Source of the DNA: Bacteroidota bacterium
GTDB lineage: Bacteria; Bacteroidota; Bacteroidia; Chitinophagales; Saprospiraceae
Length of the DNA: 42,665 nucleotides
Direction of reading: 5' to 3'
NCBI GenBank assembly: GCA_017857395.1
Contig: JAFMDF010000046.1
Coordinates: forward strand, 1-42,665
Position 1 is the stretch's first letter, and each line of letters begins with the position of its first letter. The position numbers and the translations under genes were made by a program. The notes below the pieces were generated by a model. That model was not told the DNA's origin. It was given only the letters and a program-made list of their open reading frames with translations, and did no database searches. Below, piece by piece: positions 34,070 through 41,960 of the stretch.

Positions 34070-35293
34070 CTACCCTTTCCCTTTGAGCATCCGATTCCAA
34101 TAAAACCAAGGTAAATAGTAATGCTTGGCTAAATACATCAGGTAACTCGGTTTGGTCGTATCCATAAAAGAGACGGAAGGATTTGGTTGATATCCATAGG
34201 TAAATTCTGCCATTAAAACATGGTTATAATCCGTTAAAATCGGACAAGCAGAATAACCATCGTACTGATTTTTTTTGTCAATTAACTGATTATCAATTAA
34301 CTGGAATAGATTCCGAACAATTATAGGTACTTGTTTTCGCACCGCTGCCCCAGTTTTACCAGTTGGCAAATTGGCAACATCACCTAAAGCAAAAACATTG
34401 GCAAATTGTCGATGTTGTAAGGTATTGATATCCACATCAACCCAGCCTTTCCCTTTTCCCTCCCTAATTGCCAAAGCACTATTTTTTACAAAATCGGGCG
34501 CACTTTGAGGCGGTACTACATGTAGTAAGTCAAAAGGCATCACCTTTTTTTCAGAACGAATTAACTGTTTATTTTCAAAAGTTTTTATTACAAAAGTGGC
34601 TTCCTTTTTATCTCCATCTACTTTTATTAATTCATGGTTAAACAAAGTATTGATATTCCTTTGCCTTACCAGATCCTCTAACGTTTCCGCAAAACCCTTG
34701 ACAGCAAACAGCTTTTTAGCACCTGTTGCGAAGGTAACGGTTGAACTCAATCGAATCCCTTTTTCCCGTAACAATGCATCGGTCAGATAAGTGATTTTTT
34801 GAGGTGCACCGCCACATTTTACAGGGGTTCTAGGAGCGGTAAAAATAGCATTACCACCTTTGAAGTCATCCAATATTTTCCAGGTGGTTGCTGATTCTTG
34901 ATATCCATAAACGCTGCATACACCGTTTTTACCAAGGGTTTCTGGGAGTCCTTCTATTGCTGCCCAATCAATTTGAATACCAGGGCAAACTATGAGGTAA
35001 TCATAACTCATTTTTTGGTCATCTTCCAGTATAACTTCATTATTTTCAGGAGCAAATGCTTTGACTTTTCCCTGATGCCATTGTACCCCTTTAGGAATAA
35101 AATCTTTAGTCAACCTTTTCGTTTTTTCCACTTTTTCTGCCCCTGCCCCAACCAAGGTATAAAGGGGTTGATAATAGTGAAATTCGGACGGTTCTATCAA
35201 AACAATGGATAAATCTCTGTCCGATTTAGCTAATTGAGCAGCCATCGTAATGCCCGCCGTTCCGCCACCTACTATGATTATTCTTGAACTCAT
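34070..35293 (-). CDS. sqr: Sulfide:quinone oxidoreductase
   Basis: This flavoprotein of 407 aa oxidises sulfide to polysulfide or persulfide and passes electrons to the quinone pool at the inner membrane. The FAD-binding motif IIIVGGGTAG occupies 5-14. Cysteines C160 (TPVKCGGAPQK) and C350 (SACPILTDYNH) match the redox pair of characterised SQRs, and C126 is near the third Cys of the bacterial type I enzymes. The C-terminus is amphipathic and aromatic (YLAKHYYLPWFYW), suited to membrane contact. It is the second gene of the operon headed by a universal stress protein, 20 bp after it. An NADH dehydrogenase-like role is less likely because both cysteines are kept. Confidence 0.9.
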   Translation of the reverse strand: MSSRIIIVGGGTAGITMAAQLAKSDRDLSIVLIEPSEFHYYQPLYTLVGAGAEKVEKTKRLTKDFIPKGVQWHQGKVKAFAPENNEVILEDDQKMSYDYLIVCPGIQIDWAAIEGLPETLGKNGVCSVYGYQESATTWKILDDFKGGNAIFTAPRTPVKCGGAPQKITYLTDALLREKGIRLSSTVTFATGAKKLFAVKGFAETLEDLVRQRNINTLFNHELIKVDGDKKEATFVIKTFENKQLIRSEKKVMPFDLLHVVPPQSAPDFVKNSALAIREGKGKGWVDVDINTLQHRQFANVFALGDVANLPTGKTGAAVRKQVPIIVRNLFQLIDNQLIDKKNQYDGYSACPILTDYNHVLMAEFTYGYQPNPSVSFMDTTKPSYLMYLAKHYYLPWFYWNRMLKGKG

Positions 35294-35313
35294 TTATTGT
35301 TATTTTTTTAATT

Positions 35314-36177
35314 TTAGGCAATTGAAAACCCAGTAAAATCAATCGGATAAGAAACAGGCTTATAGGCATTTTCTTTAAAAATCAACAAAGGCACCCGTAT
35401 CCTTTTGGCCATTTTTCGAGCATTGCTGCCTTCGATAATTCTTCGTAAAAAACTCCGCTTCCTAGATAACATGGCAATGATGCCAATATTTTGTTCTTCA
35501 ATATATTGATTCGTTCTAGGGATAAAATCCCCTTCTAAAACTTTAAAATCGGCAAATTGGTCTCCTTTATAGCAGTCTTTTAACATACCCATATTCACTT
35601 CCGCATCTAAGCTAAATTCATAAGGATAGGAAACATGCAAACAATGCACCTTGGCAGGTAAAAGGGTGGCCCATTGTCGCAACCTATTCATTGCTCCAAT
35701 ATCTCTAAAATGGAAATCTGTCAGGTAGGCTATATTTTCAAGTGCTTGATAATTATACGCCGCAGGAATCGCCAATACTGGGCAATCTGATTTTCCGATA
35801 ACTGCAAGCGAGGTTCTACCAAAAATATTATCGCCCGCTTTCCCCTTGCCCGTCATGCCCATCATAATTAAGTCAATGTTTTCATCCAAAGCAACATCTA
35901 CTATTTCCTTTTCTGGCAAACCGACACCTACGATATATTCTAATTCGACTCCGTTGTATTGATCTTCTTTATTTTTATTAATGAAATCTTTTAACACATC
36001 TAGCATGTATTCTGCCAGTTCAATTTTCTCTTTTGGGGTGGGATATTCATCTTCTGGTAAACCATAAACATGCATTGTCACCAATTTGGCATCCATTTTT
36101 TTAGCAACCGCCAAAGCATAATTTAATAATTGTGGACTGTGGTCGGCATAGTCTGTAGGTAATAATATATTTTTCAT
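35314..36177 (-). CDS. Universal stress protein, tandem UspA domains
   Basis: This 287-aa cytoplasmic protein has two UspA units. The first (about 1-140) has the N-terminal ILLPTDYADHS motif and the nucleotide-binding signature GMTGKGKAGDNIFGRTS (107-123), which implies ATP binding. The second (about 148-275) is diverged, and its SRKRSFLRRIIEGSNARKMA segment keeps only part of the signature. It is the first gene of the minus-strand operon with SQR, the dikinase-like protein and a serine hydrolase. Upstream, a TAATTTTG element 33 bp from an FNR-like box pair predicts a 34-nt leader. FNR-type control of USP genes under oxygen limitation is well known in other phyla. Confidence 0.92.
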   Translation of the reverse strand: MKNILLPTDYADHSPQLLNYALAVAKKMDAKLVTMHVYGLPEDEYPTPKEKIELAEYMLDVLKDFINKNKEDQYNGVELEYIVGVGLPEKEIVDVALDENIDLIMMGMTGKGKAGDNIFGRTSLAVIGKSDCPVLAIPAAYNYQALENIAYLTDFHFRDIGAMNRLRQWATLLPAKVHCLHVSYPYEFSLDAEVNMGMLKDCYKGDQFADFKVLEGDFIPRTNQYIEEQNIGIIAMLSRKRSFLRRIIEGSNARKMAKRIRVPLLIFKENAYKPVSYPIDFTGFSIA

Positions 36178-36217
36178 CTTTATGGTCTTAAATATTTGAT
36201 AATTAGTTATTTAAGAC

Positions 36218-36283
36218 CAAAATTAGCTAAACTGGGAAAACGAAATGGTGATAATTGTCAATAGGAAGGAGTGATTTTTTTCA
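36218..36283 (-). promoter_or_regulatory. FNR-like boxes and -7 element of the USP-SQR operon
   Basis: The proximal box TGATAATTGTCA (36249-36260) is exact. The distal box TGATTTTTTTCA (36272-36283) has one deviation and overlaps the last bases of the upstream gene, with an offset of 23 bp. The -7 element on the minus strand is TAATTTTG (36225-36218), 33 bp from the proximal box. The layout is identical to that of the LolA-like operon. Confidence 0.8.
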
Positions 36284-36754
36284 TCGGGAAGAAGTTAACT
36301 GCTCCACAGCAATTTCAATACTATAAATCTTTCCTTTTTCAGAATAGATATAGACCGAAAATAGTACATTATCAATACTTTCGTACTCGCCTATCCAAAA
36401 TTTTTCCGTTTTGGTTTTATTTGCGCCTTCATGTTTAATGCTAAAATTTTTCGGTGGATTATCTTCAAAGAATTTATCCAAAGTAGTAGCCGTTTGTGCT
36501 GCTGTATATTCTCCATCCATGGCTTCTATACTTAAAGTCATTTCGGAAGTAAAGTAAGGTTTAGAATAAACTGCCTTCCCATTTGTAAACGTTTGTACTA
36601 TAGACTTTTGAATGGTTTCCGTTACTGGAAAAAACGTTACAGAAGATTCTGTTTTTATAGCATCGACTGCTCTTGGAGGCATATTCATAAAAACGAAGGT
36701 CATGATGCCCATTACTAAAAAGGCAGCGAGGAATATTTTTTCTGACTTCTTCAT
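36281..36754 (-). CDS. DUF4783-like exported protein
   Basis: This 157-aa protein has an N-terminal membrane/signal segment (about 7-26). The rest has the NTF2-like pattern of DUF4783 proteins: a helix-rich start, then a QTATTLDKFFEDNPPKNFSIKHEG motif (about 88-111), IGEYESIDNVLFSVYIY and a terminal YSIEIAVEQL strand. These small proteins are restricted largely to Bacteroidota, and their function is unknown. It lies immediately upstream of the USP operon but has its own FNR-like boxes and -7 element with a 34-nt leader, so the two transcripts are probably separate but co-regulated. Confidence 0.75.
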   Translation of the reverse strand: MKKSEKIFLAAFLVMGIMTFVFMNMPPRAVDAIKTESSVTFFPVTETIQKSIVQTFTNGKAVYSKPYFTSEMTLSIEAMDGEYTAAQTATTLDKFFEDNPPKNFSIKHEGANKTKTEKFWIGEYESIDNVLFSVYIYSEKGKIYSIEIAVEQLTSSR

Positions 36755-36794
36755 ACGGAGGTGTTTTTTTGTTTATAATCTTTCTTTTGAGGGG

Positions 36795-36858
36795 CAAATT
36801 AAGAAAAAGGGAATTGGCTGTCGATGATTTTTGTCAAGTTGTAAGTTGATAAATATCA
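36795..36858 (-). promoter_or_regulatory. FNR-like boxes and -7 element of the DUF4783 gene
   Basis: Exact boxes TGATTTTTGTCA (36825-36836) and TGATAAATATCA (36847-36858) are offset by 22 bp. The -7 element on the minus strand is TTAATTTG (36802-36795), 32 bp from the proximal box. The predicted transcript starts near 36788. Confidence 0.78.
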
Positions 36859-36887
36859 ATAGATAGTCAGCTAAAAAATTGATAATC

Positions 36888-36950
36888 ATCCGTTGTCTTC
36901 ATTCATCCGTTAGTCTATTTTCTACCAACGGATGAATGAAGACAACGGAT
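36888..36950. repeat. Perfect 24-bp inverted repeat in long intergenic region
   Basis: The arms 36888-36911 (starting ATCCGTTGTCTTCATTC) and 36927-36950 are perfect inverses around a 15-nt loop. It lies in the 578-bp non-coding stretch (36755-37332), behind the DUF4783 promoter and well ahead of the PI-PLC gene, so it terminates nothing obvious. Length and perfection suggest a recently formed mobile palindrome, or a DNA or RNA structure under selection. Confidence 0.8.
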
Positions 36951-37157
36951 TTGACGAACTAGAAGAGATTTTAAATATTATTTTTTTAACTGACGCTCTA
37001 AATGAGATTAGTTCTCCGATGTACTAAGCTTCTAAACATGCATTTTTGCCTAATATTTCATCCAATTCATGGAAAAAATAGTGTTATTCTATTCATAATT
37101 TGAAATAAATATCCAATAAGTTAATGTTAATTTTAATGATTTTTTCAAGAATTCTGG

Positions 37158-37169
37158 TGATAAAAATCA
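37158..37169 (+). promoter_or_regulatory. Single FNR-like box upstream of the PI-PLC gene
   Basis: TGATAAAAATCA is an exact box embedded in the longer palindrome GGTGATAAAAATCACC. It has no clean partner at 22-23 bp. The start codon is 163 nt downstream. A -7-like GATAATTG lies at 37203-37210, 43 bp away, one helical turn more than the usual 33, and a TTAGTTTG lies at about 37276-37283. The link to the PI-PLC gene is plausible but weaker than for the other sites. Confidence 0.5.
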
Positions 37170-37332
37170 CCAAAAAAGAGCGGTTTGTTTTTTTCAACAA
37201 TAGATAATTGTAAAAAAATAGCATATCTCTTTTTTTTTGCAAAAAATGAATTGTCGCTCTCTATGACTGCTTATCTTAGTTTGAATTTTGAGCTATTAAT
37301 AGCCTACCATTATCAAACTTAATCGAACACTC

Positions 37333-38526
37333 ATGAAAATTTTTAAAAGCCTTACACTTCTATTTTTGGTTTTATTTTTTAGTTGTAAAAAAGACCAAAT
37401 TCAAGAGAATATGCCTTCTGTTTGTGAACAGCAAATTGATAATTTAAACATCAATCAATTACAATACCTCAATAGTCATAATAGTTACCGAATGCGGACT
37501 TACCAGCCACTTTACGATTTTATGGACAAGGCTTTGGGGTTATTCTCCAAATATCAACAACCTGCTTATTGGGATTATACGCATGAAACGTTGGAGGTCC
37601 AATTTGACGAATACAACATTCGAAGTATTGAATTGGATGTTTACCATGACCCAGAAGGAGGGCATTTTTATCACCGCCAAGGCAATAGACTAATCGGGGA
37701 ACCTACTGAATCTGGAATTGAGGAATTAAAAGCACCTGGATTGAAGCTATTTCACCAACCCGATTTTGATTATATGACTCATCACTATACCTTTAAAAGT
37801 GCTTTGAAATGGGTAAAAGGTTGGTCAGACGCACATCCAAATCACTTACCCGTAACGATTATTGTAGAACCAAAAGATAATGCTTTTATTAGTGTTGCCA
37901 CCCAATCGCTCCCTTTTTTGACCAAACCAAAGTTAGTCACCAAAAATATGCTGAATGAAATTGATAAAGAAATAAAGGCCATTTTCGGAACGGAGCTTGA
38001 ACAAGTTATTACGCCCGATGAAATTCGCAAAAATCATGAATCATTGGAAACGGCTATTCTTACGGATGGATGGCCAACATTAAAGGATGCCAGAGGCAAA
38101 ATACTATTTGTACTCATCAACTCTGGTTTTGAATTGTCTTATTATCTGGAAGGGCATCCTTCTTTGGAAGGTCGAGTAATGTTTGCTTTTTCCGAGCCTG
38201 GCAAACCCGAATGTGCCTTTACACGCATCAATAATCCAGAAAAAAAAGTGGAAGAAATTCAGGAATTAGTTAGCAAAGGATATATGGTTAGAACTCGGGC
38301 AGACAAAGCACCTGAGGAAGGAAAAAATGGAGACCCTACTCGTAGAGAAGCCGCTATGAAAAGTGGCGCCCAAATCGTTTCTACTGATTATTATCGCCCT
38401 GACCCTAGACATCAAAACAGCGAAGATTGGACAGATTATTCGGTACAATTTCCAAATAAGGCAGTCGCAGTTATCAACCCGATTAGTGGTGGTGGTATTA
38501 TACTTGACTGCCCTATAGGAGAATAA
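37333..38526 (+). CDS. Calcium-dependent PI-PLC-like lipoprotein (PI-PLC-C1 family)
   Basis: This 397-aa lipoprotein has the lipobox LFFSC (Cys18). The TIM-barrel PI-PLC X-type domain begins with LNSHNSYR (His49, catalytic), followed by IRSIELDVYHDPEGGHFYHR (97-115) with metal ligands Glu100 and Asp102 and the second His (111 or 114). Further family segments are WSDAHPNHLPVTIIVEPKD and the C-terminal RTRADKAPEEGKNGDPTRREAA that keeps the barrel closed. Such enzymes cleave phosphatidylinositol or related lipids at the cell surface. Most Bacteroidota make inositol lipids or meet them in eukaryotic hosts or prey, so the substrate may be own or foreign. It is transcribed alone. Confidence 0.88.
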   Translation: MKIFKSLTLLFLVLFFSCKKDQIQENMPSVCEQQIDNLNINQLQYLNSHNSYRMRTYQPLYDFMDKALGLFSKYQQPAYWDYTHETLEVQFDEYNIRSIELDVYHDPEGGHFYHRQGNRLIGEPTESGIEELKAPGLKLFHQPDFDYMTHHYTFKSALKWVKGWSDAHPNHLPVTIIVEPKDNAFISVATQSLPFLTKPKLVTKNMLNEIDKEIKAIFGTELEQVITPDEIRKNHESLETAILTDGWPTLKDARGKILFVLINSGFELSYYLEGHPSLEGRVMFAFSEPGKPECAFTRINNPEKKVEEIQELVSKGYMVRTRADKAPEEGKNGDPTRREAAMKSGAQIVSTDYYRPDPRHQNSEDWTDYSVQFPNKAVAVINPISGGGIILDCPIGE

Positions 38527-38694
38527 AAAATTGTTCTTTAGAGTTGATGAATAACTAGTAGCAAAAACTTCAATAGTAATTTCAATGGCAATTTCAATTT
38601 CAATAATCCTTCACAATCGAATAAGTCAAGGAGCTCTCTAATTTTTTTGGGCAACTAGATATTGAGGTTGACATTGCTATTGAAATTATTTATA
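38527..38694. other. Convergent intergenic region with imperfect inverted repeat
   Basis: The PI-PLC and protease genes converge here. The words TAATTTCAATGGCAATT (38577-38593) and the near-inverse at about 38672-38690 form an imperfect inverted repeat with a loop of about 80 nt. It could be part of a bidirectional terminator, but no strong T-tract hairpin is present. Confidence 0.4.
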
Positions 38695-40149
38695 CTACCG
38701 GGAAACTATTTTGATTAACATCCCAGCAGTCACGGTATCTTTCAGATCCATACCATTAAGTATAGCTAATTCTGCTTGATGCTCCACAGATATATTATGG
38801 TAAGTTAAAGCATTTTCCAAAGAACCGTTAACTCCAGCGTTCACGATACGTAGTCTATCAGGTTGCCGATTTAATTTGGTAGCGTCCGTTAATTTATCAA
38901 ATCGGTTCATGGTATAATTAAAAGTGGATTCATATTGTGGAAAATCTGCTAGGACCGTTAAGCCATGGAAAGCATAAATAAGCCCTTCATATTGTATAAA
39001 ATACGATGAAATTTTAAGCGTCTTTGCGCTACCTCCATTTTTATGTGTTGTCATTTGAATCAAGGCAGGATAATTATTGATACTGCTAGAACGGCTATTA
39101 ATTACGGTCAATTTTTGCGCTTGATTAAAGGTATTCGCCGCTTCTTGTAAACTACTTCCCTTGCCTGCTGTCAAAACCATTAAGGCTTTTCCATCTTCAG
39201 ACGCCATTTGAAATTGCTGTGGAGAATTAGCTGTTTTCCATTGTCTAGGGATGGGGAATTGAAATTTTAGTTCAGGGTGAAAAAAGTAATCATTCTCTAC
39301 GAATCCTTGCCGTGGGTCTTCTCCATAGATTAAGCCATCAATACTTTTTAAATAACTATCTCTGTTTACTTTTAAATTGGTGACATTCAAATCTGTTTGC
39401 CATTTATCGGCTAATTGATTGACGTTTTGATAGCGATTTAATGGATTCGGGTGAGTTGATTGCCAGGTGGGTATTTCTGCACTTCCACTTTGCACCCGCA
39501 TCTTGTCCAAGGTGTGAAAAAAATTAGCCATTTCATGGGCATCATAACCAACTTTGGTGGAATATTCTACCCCCAATCGGTCGGACTCGGTTTCATCATC
39601 TCGGCTAAATTTTAAAAATAACACCCCCAAACTTTGCGCTAAAGGCTCTGCAAATTCTGCTAAGTCTTTTGAAACGATTACACCCAGAACAAAACCCAAT
39701 TGAAACAAGGTTTGCTTGGTTTGCTGACGGGCAGAATGTCTGGCTGCTATATGTCCAATTTCGTGTCCCAATACCCCCGCAAATTCCGCTTCATTGGTAA
39801 AATGCGCCATAATGCCTCGGGTAAAGTAAACGTATCCACCGGGAACAGCAAAAGCATTGACCACGGGTGAATCCAATATTTTAAACTCGTAATTTAAGTT
39901 CGGACGATGGGATATTTTTGCCATTTCCTGTCCCTTTACATTAATAAAGGCTTGTAATTCAGGATTTTCATAGAGTCCAAAACTGGCAATAATCGCAGGG
40001 TCAGATTCCTTGCCCAAAGCAATTTCTTGACTTTCGGACATGAAGCTGATTTCTTTTTTTCCGCTTACTGGATTGACCGCACAGAAAGGTAAGGTAGTTG
40101 CTAATACTAGTAACAACAAGCTTTTGTATATAGATTTTGATATTCGCAT
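38695..40149 (-). CDS. M48 family metalloprotease lipoprotein (BepA/LoiP-like)
   Basis: This exported zinc protease has 484 aa from the ATG at 40149, chosen because the frame's 12 earlier codons precede a clean signal peptide with lipobox TLPFC (Cys23). The zinc motif is HEIGH (129-133), and the third ligand is the Glu in DDETESDRLGVEY. The N-terminal VNPVSGKKEISFMSESQEIALG is typical of BepA-like members that service outer-membrane protein assembly. The C-terminal 50 residues (HQAELAILNGMDLKDTVTAGMLIKIV) resemble a LysM-like unit. No clear promoter is seen near its start, and a possible transcript from 40590 would run towards it. Confidence 0.88.
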   Translation of the reverse strand: MRISKSIYKSLLLLVLATTLPFCAVNPVSGKKEISFMSESQEIALGKESDPAIIASFGLYENPELQAFINVKGQEMAKISHRPNLNYEFKILDSPVVNAFAVPGGYVYFTRGIMAHFTNEAEFAGVLGHEIGHIAARHSARQQTKQTLFQLGFVLGVIVSKDLAEFAEPLAQSLGVLFLKFSRDDETESDRLGVEYSTKVGYDAHEMANFFHTLDKMRVQSGSAEIPTWQSTHPNPLNRYQNVNQLADKWQTDLNVTNLKVNRDSYLKSIDGLIYGEDPRQGFVENDYFFHPELKFQFPIPRQWKTANSPQQFQMASEDGKALMVLTAGKGSSLQEAANTFNQAQKLTVINSRSSSINNYPALIQMTTHKNGGSAKTLKISSYFIQYEGLIYAFHGLTVLADFPQYESTFNYTMNRFDKLTDATKLNRQPDRLRIVNAGVNGSLENALTYHNISVEHQAELAILNGMDLKDTVTAGMLIKIVSR

Positions 40150-40204
40150 GAGGGTTGAATATTTGTTTATTTTAGAAAAAAGCACTTGCTAAAATCATTC
40201 ACTA

Positions 40205-40590
40205 AAAAACATAAATGGGAATCCATTGTGTAATGAATTCCCATTCCATTTTTTAGAAAAATGTTTTACTAAAAAATGCCAAGCTACGTTTATTAAGACT
40301 TCATCTGTTACTGCTATTTTCTAAAGAAATCACATTGACAGAATCTGACTGAAATAACCCTTTCATTTTTCCCCTTCTTTTTGTCACTTTGAAACAACAA
40401 TGAAATAGCGCATTTTACCTTGAACAACAAAAATGAACACTAGGCTACCGAAAAAAATCGGCAAGAGAACCTTGCTTATCAAGAATTTGAGCATGTTCTA
40501 AGTAATTTGCCCCATTTCTAAAGTTTCCAAATGCTGGATTAATTCCGCCTGACCGATTGCTCGGTTGGTCGTTTATTCCTCACTTGATGG
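40205..40590 (-). ncRNA. Candidate FNR-box-driven small RNA
   Basis: A strong leftward promoter (TATATTTG at 40601-40594, exact TAnnTTTG, 32 bp from an exact box pair) would start RNA near 40590. About 345 nt later the strand meets a hairpin, AATGGGAAT/ATTCCCATT (40214-40245), followed within a few bases by a run of six T (minus strand, near 40209-40204), a plausible terminator. No convincing protein is encoded between. Alternatives are a long leader of the protease gene at 40149 or a decayed gene. Confidence 0.4.
40301..40366 (-). CDS. Possible 21-aa small ORF within the candidate RNA
   Basis: ATG at 40366, stop TGA at 40303-40301. The product begins MKGLFQSDSVNVISLENSSN. The bases AAGAAGGGGAAAA immediately precede the ATG and could serve as a purine-rich ribosome-binding site. 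The peptide has no recognisable features. It may be a leader peptide or chance. Confidence 0.2.
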   Translation of the reverse strand: MKGLFQSDSVNVISLENSSNR

Positions 40591-40593
40591 TAC

Positions 40594-40657
40594 AAATATA
40601 GCCGTAGTTAGATTGCTATGAATTGATAAAAATCAATCAAAATATTGATTTTTATCA
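40594..40657 (-). promoter_or_regulatory. Leftward promoter with FNR-like box pair
   Basis: Exact boxes TGATAAAAATCA (40624-40635) and TGATTTTTATCA (40646-40657) are offset by 22 bp and together form a larger inverted repeat. The minus-strand element TATATTTG (40601-40594) is an exact -7 consensus, 32 bp between centres. The nearest leftward gene start is 445 nt away, much farther than the usual leader. Confidence 0.75.
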
Positions 40658-40749
40658 GTACTTTTTATGGCTATGCTAGCAAGTATTCCAGTTCTAACAA
40701 ATAGGGAGTCATTCTCTTTGCAGGCTTCTATAGGTCGTCAGATAAAAAA

Positions 40750-40873
40750 TGATAAATATCCATGTTAGTAATTTTTGTCATATCATTTTTTACCTGATTC
40801 TCTATAATTGACAAAAGTCATTCCTAGTCAATGGGTTTTATCATTAAAATTAACCTATATATTTTTTTAATTG
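40750..40873 (+). promoter_or_regulatory. Two tandem rightward promoters with FNR-like boxes
   Basis: Promoter 1 has near-boxes TGATAAATATCC (40750-40761) and TAATTTTTGTCA (40769-40780), offset 19, with TATAATTG (40803-40810) 32 bp from the second. Promoter 2 has the exact box TGACAAAAGTCA (40809-40820) and degenerate TGGGTTTTATCA (40832-40843), offset 23, with TTTAATTG (40866-40873) 32 bp away. The first box of promoter 2 overlaps the -7 element of promoter 1, so binding there would block promoter 1 while activating promoter 2. Confidence 0.6.
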
Positions 40874-40933
40874 TGGTTTAAAACAGATTCTACAGGAATC
40901 CGACAATTGTTTAACGCCTTAAAATAACGTACA

Positions 40934-41950
40934 ATGAAACCACAAAAATCTTTAGTTTTGAAAGGTATTGGTAGCCTACACTTACTATTCCTACTACCTA
41001 TATTATTATTAATCTCCCCTCCAGCCCTTTCAGCTCAAAAAAAAACTAAAATTAAGAAAAGAGCTAAAATTAAGAAACTCAAAAAGCTGCCAGACATCAT
41101 AACCTATGTGGGCGAACAAGAGGTAGATGCTGAATCTATTTGCTTCACCATACCAAAAGGGCCACTTGGTAAAAAATTCATTCCAATAAAAAAGCGCCTA
41201 GGTCTTTTTACTGCAAAAATAAACTGGATAGGGATGCCTACAAATCTCAATGTGGTACTAAAAAAACGGGGGGATACTCGTATCTATAAACAAGTTAGAG
41301 ATCACAGTCCTTCTTATTTACAATTTGATTTTCATGAAAATCATTTGAGAGGAAATGCACAATGGTTTTTAGTTTTATATAATTACGACTCCAGCAAGAG
41401 CGTTTCGGGAGTTGTTCAACTCTATAGCCCAAAAGCTTCCCAACCTATCCAACGTTCACCTGCTGAAGAACATGAGCTGATTCCTTCTAGAGAAACTTCC
41501 AATATCCCAACACATCCCGACCGAAGTGATTGGGGAGAAGGAATAAAAAAATTACTGCCAGATAGTACGCTGAGAGTTGATTATCCAAATGGTAATTATA
41601 TGAAACGAAAGCTCAAGAAGAAAAGCGTTACTTATTACATTGCCGAATCTGATAGTCTTTTTACTGTTCCCCATATAGTCGTACATATAAATGTTCAATC
41701 GTTAACTAATCCTATGGATTTACAAGAGTTTACCGATATAGAAACGGGAAACGTATGGCTAAAAAGTTTTTATGAGTGGTTGGAAGTAATTAATAGAAGC
41801 CTACTTCAGGAAATCAGGGTCCTATTAAATAAAGACCCAGAAATGATAGCATTTTTTGAAGGTTTAGAAGAAGGGATGACTGTTTTTGAAAAATTTACCT
41901 TTCGGCTAGAAATGGTAGATGAAATGGATGATTTTTTTAATAAGGAATAA
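40934..41950 (+). CDS. Exported lysine-rich protein, unknown
   Basis: I do not recognise a family. The 338-aa product begins with a signal peptide (hydrophobic about 15-30, cleavage near LSAQ at 34). A strongly basic stretch (about 35-52, repeated KIKK and AKIKK units) follows. The first half of the mature part is beta-rich (VVLKKRGDTRIYKQV, AQWFLVLYNYD). The second half is acidic and helical, with EFTDIETGNVWLKSFYEWLEVINRSLLQEIRVLLNKDPEMI (about 268-308). It probably functions in the periplasm or outer envelope. It forms a two-gene unit with the next gene (10 bp apart) behind two tandem FNR-like promoters. Confidence 0.7.
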   Translation: MKPQKSLVLKGIGSLHLLFLLPILLLISPPALSAQKKTKIKKRAKIKKLKKLPDIITYVGEQEVDAESICFTIPKGPLGKKFIPIKKRLGLFTAKINWIGMPTNLNVVLKKRGDTRIYKQVRDHSPSYLQFDFHENHLRGNAQWFLVLYNYDSSKSVSGVVQLYSPKASQPIQRSPAEEHELIPSRETSNIPTHPDRSDWGEGIKKLLPDSTLRVDYPNGNYMKRKLKKKSVTYYIAESDSLFTVPHIVVHINVQSLTNPMDLQEFTDIETGNVWLKSFYEWLEVINRSLLQEIRVLLNKDPEMIAFFEGLEEGMTVFEKFTFRLEMVDEMDDFFNKE

Positions 41951-41960
41951 ATAAAGAACT

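Larger units (their letters stand above)
40150..40933. other. 784-bp non-coding region with three FNR-like box pairs
   Basis: This is the longest gene-poor stretch of the window, between the divergent protease and 40934 genes. It contains a hairpin with T-tract (40205-40254), short or degenerate minus-strand frames between 40300 and 40590, one leftward promoter (40594-40657) and two rightward promoters (40750-40873). The frames in all three minus-strand phases are short or lack start codons. A 21-codon frame at 40301-40366 (MKGLFQSDSVNV...) is the best of them. Confidence 0.6.

Noticed and set aside
40300-40590. Protein-like pieces on the minus strand (for example ANYLEHAQILDKQGSLADFFG)
   Set aside because: The pieces lie in different frames, lack start codons and are interrupted; at best a decayed gene, so treated as non-coding.
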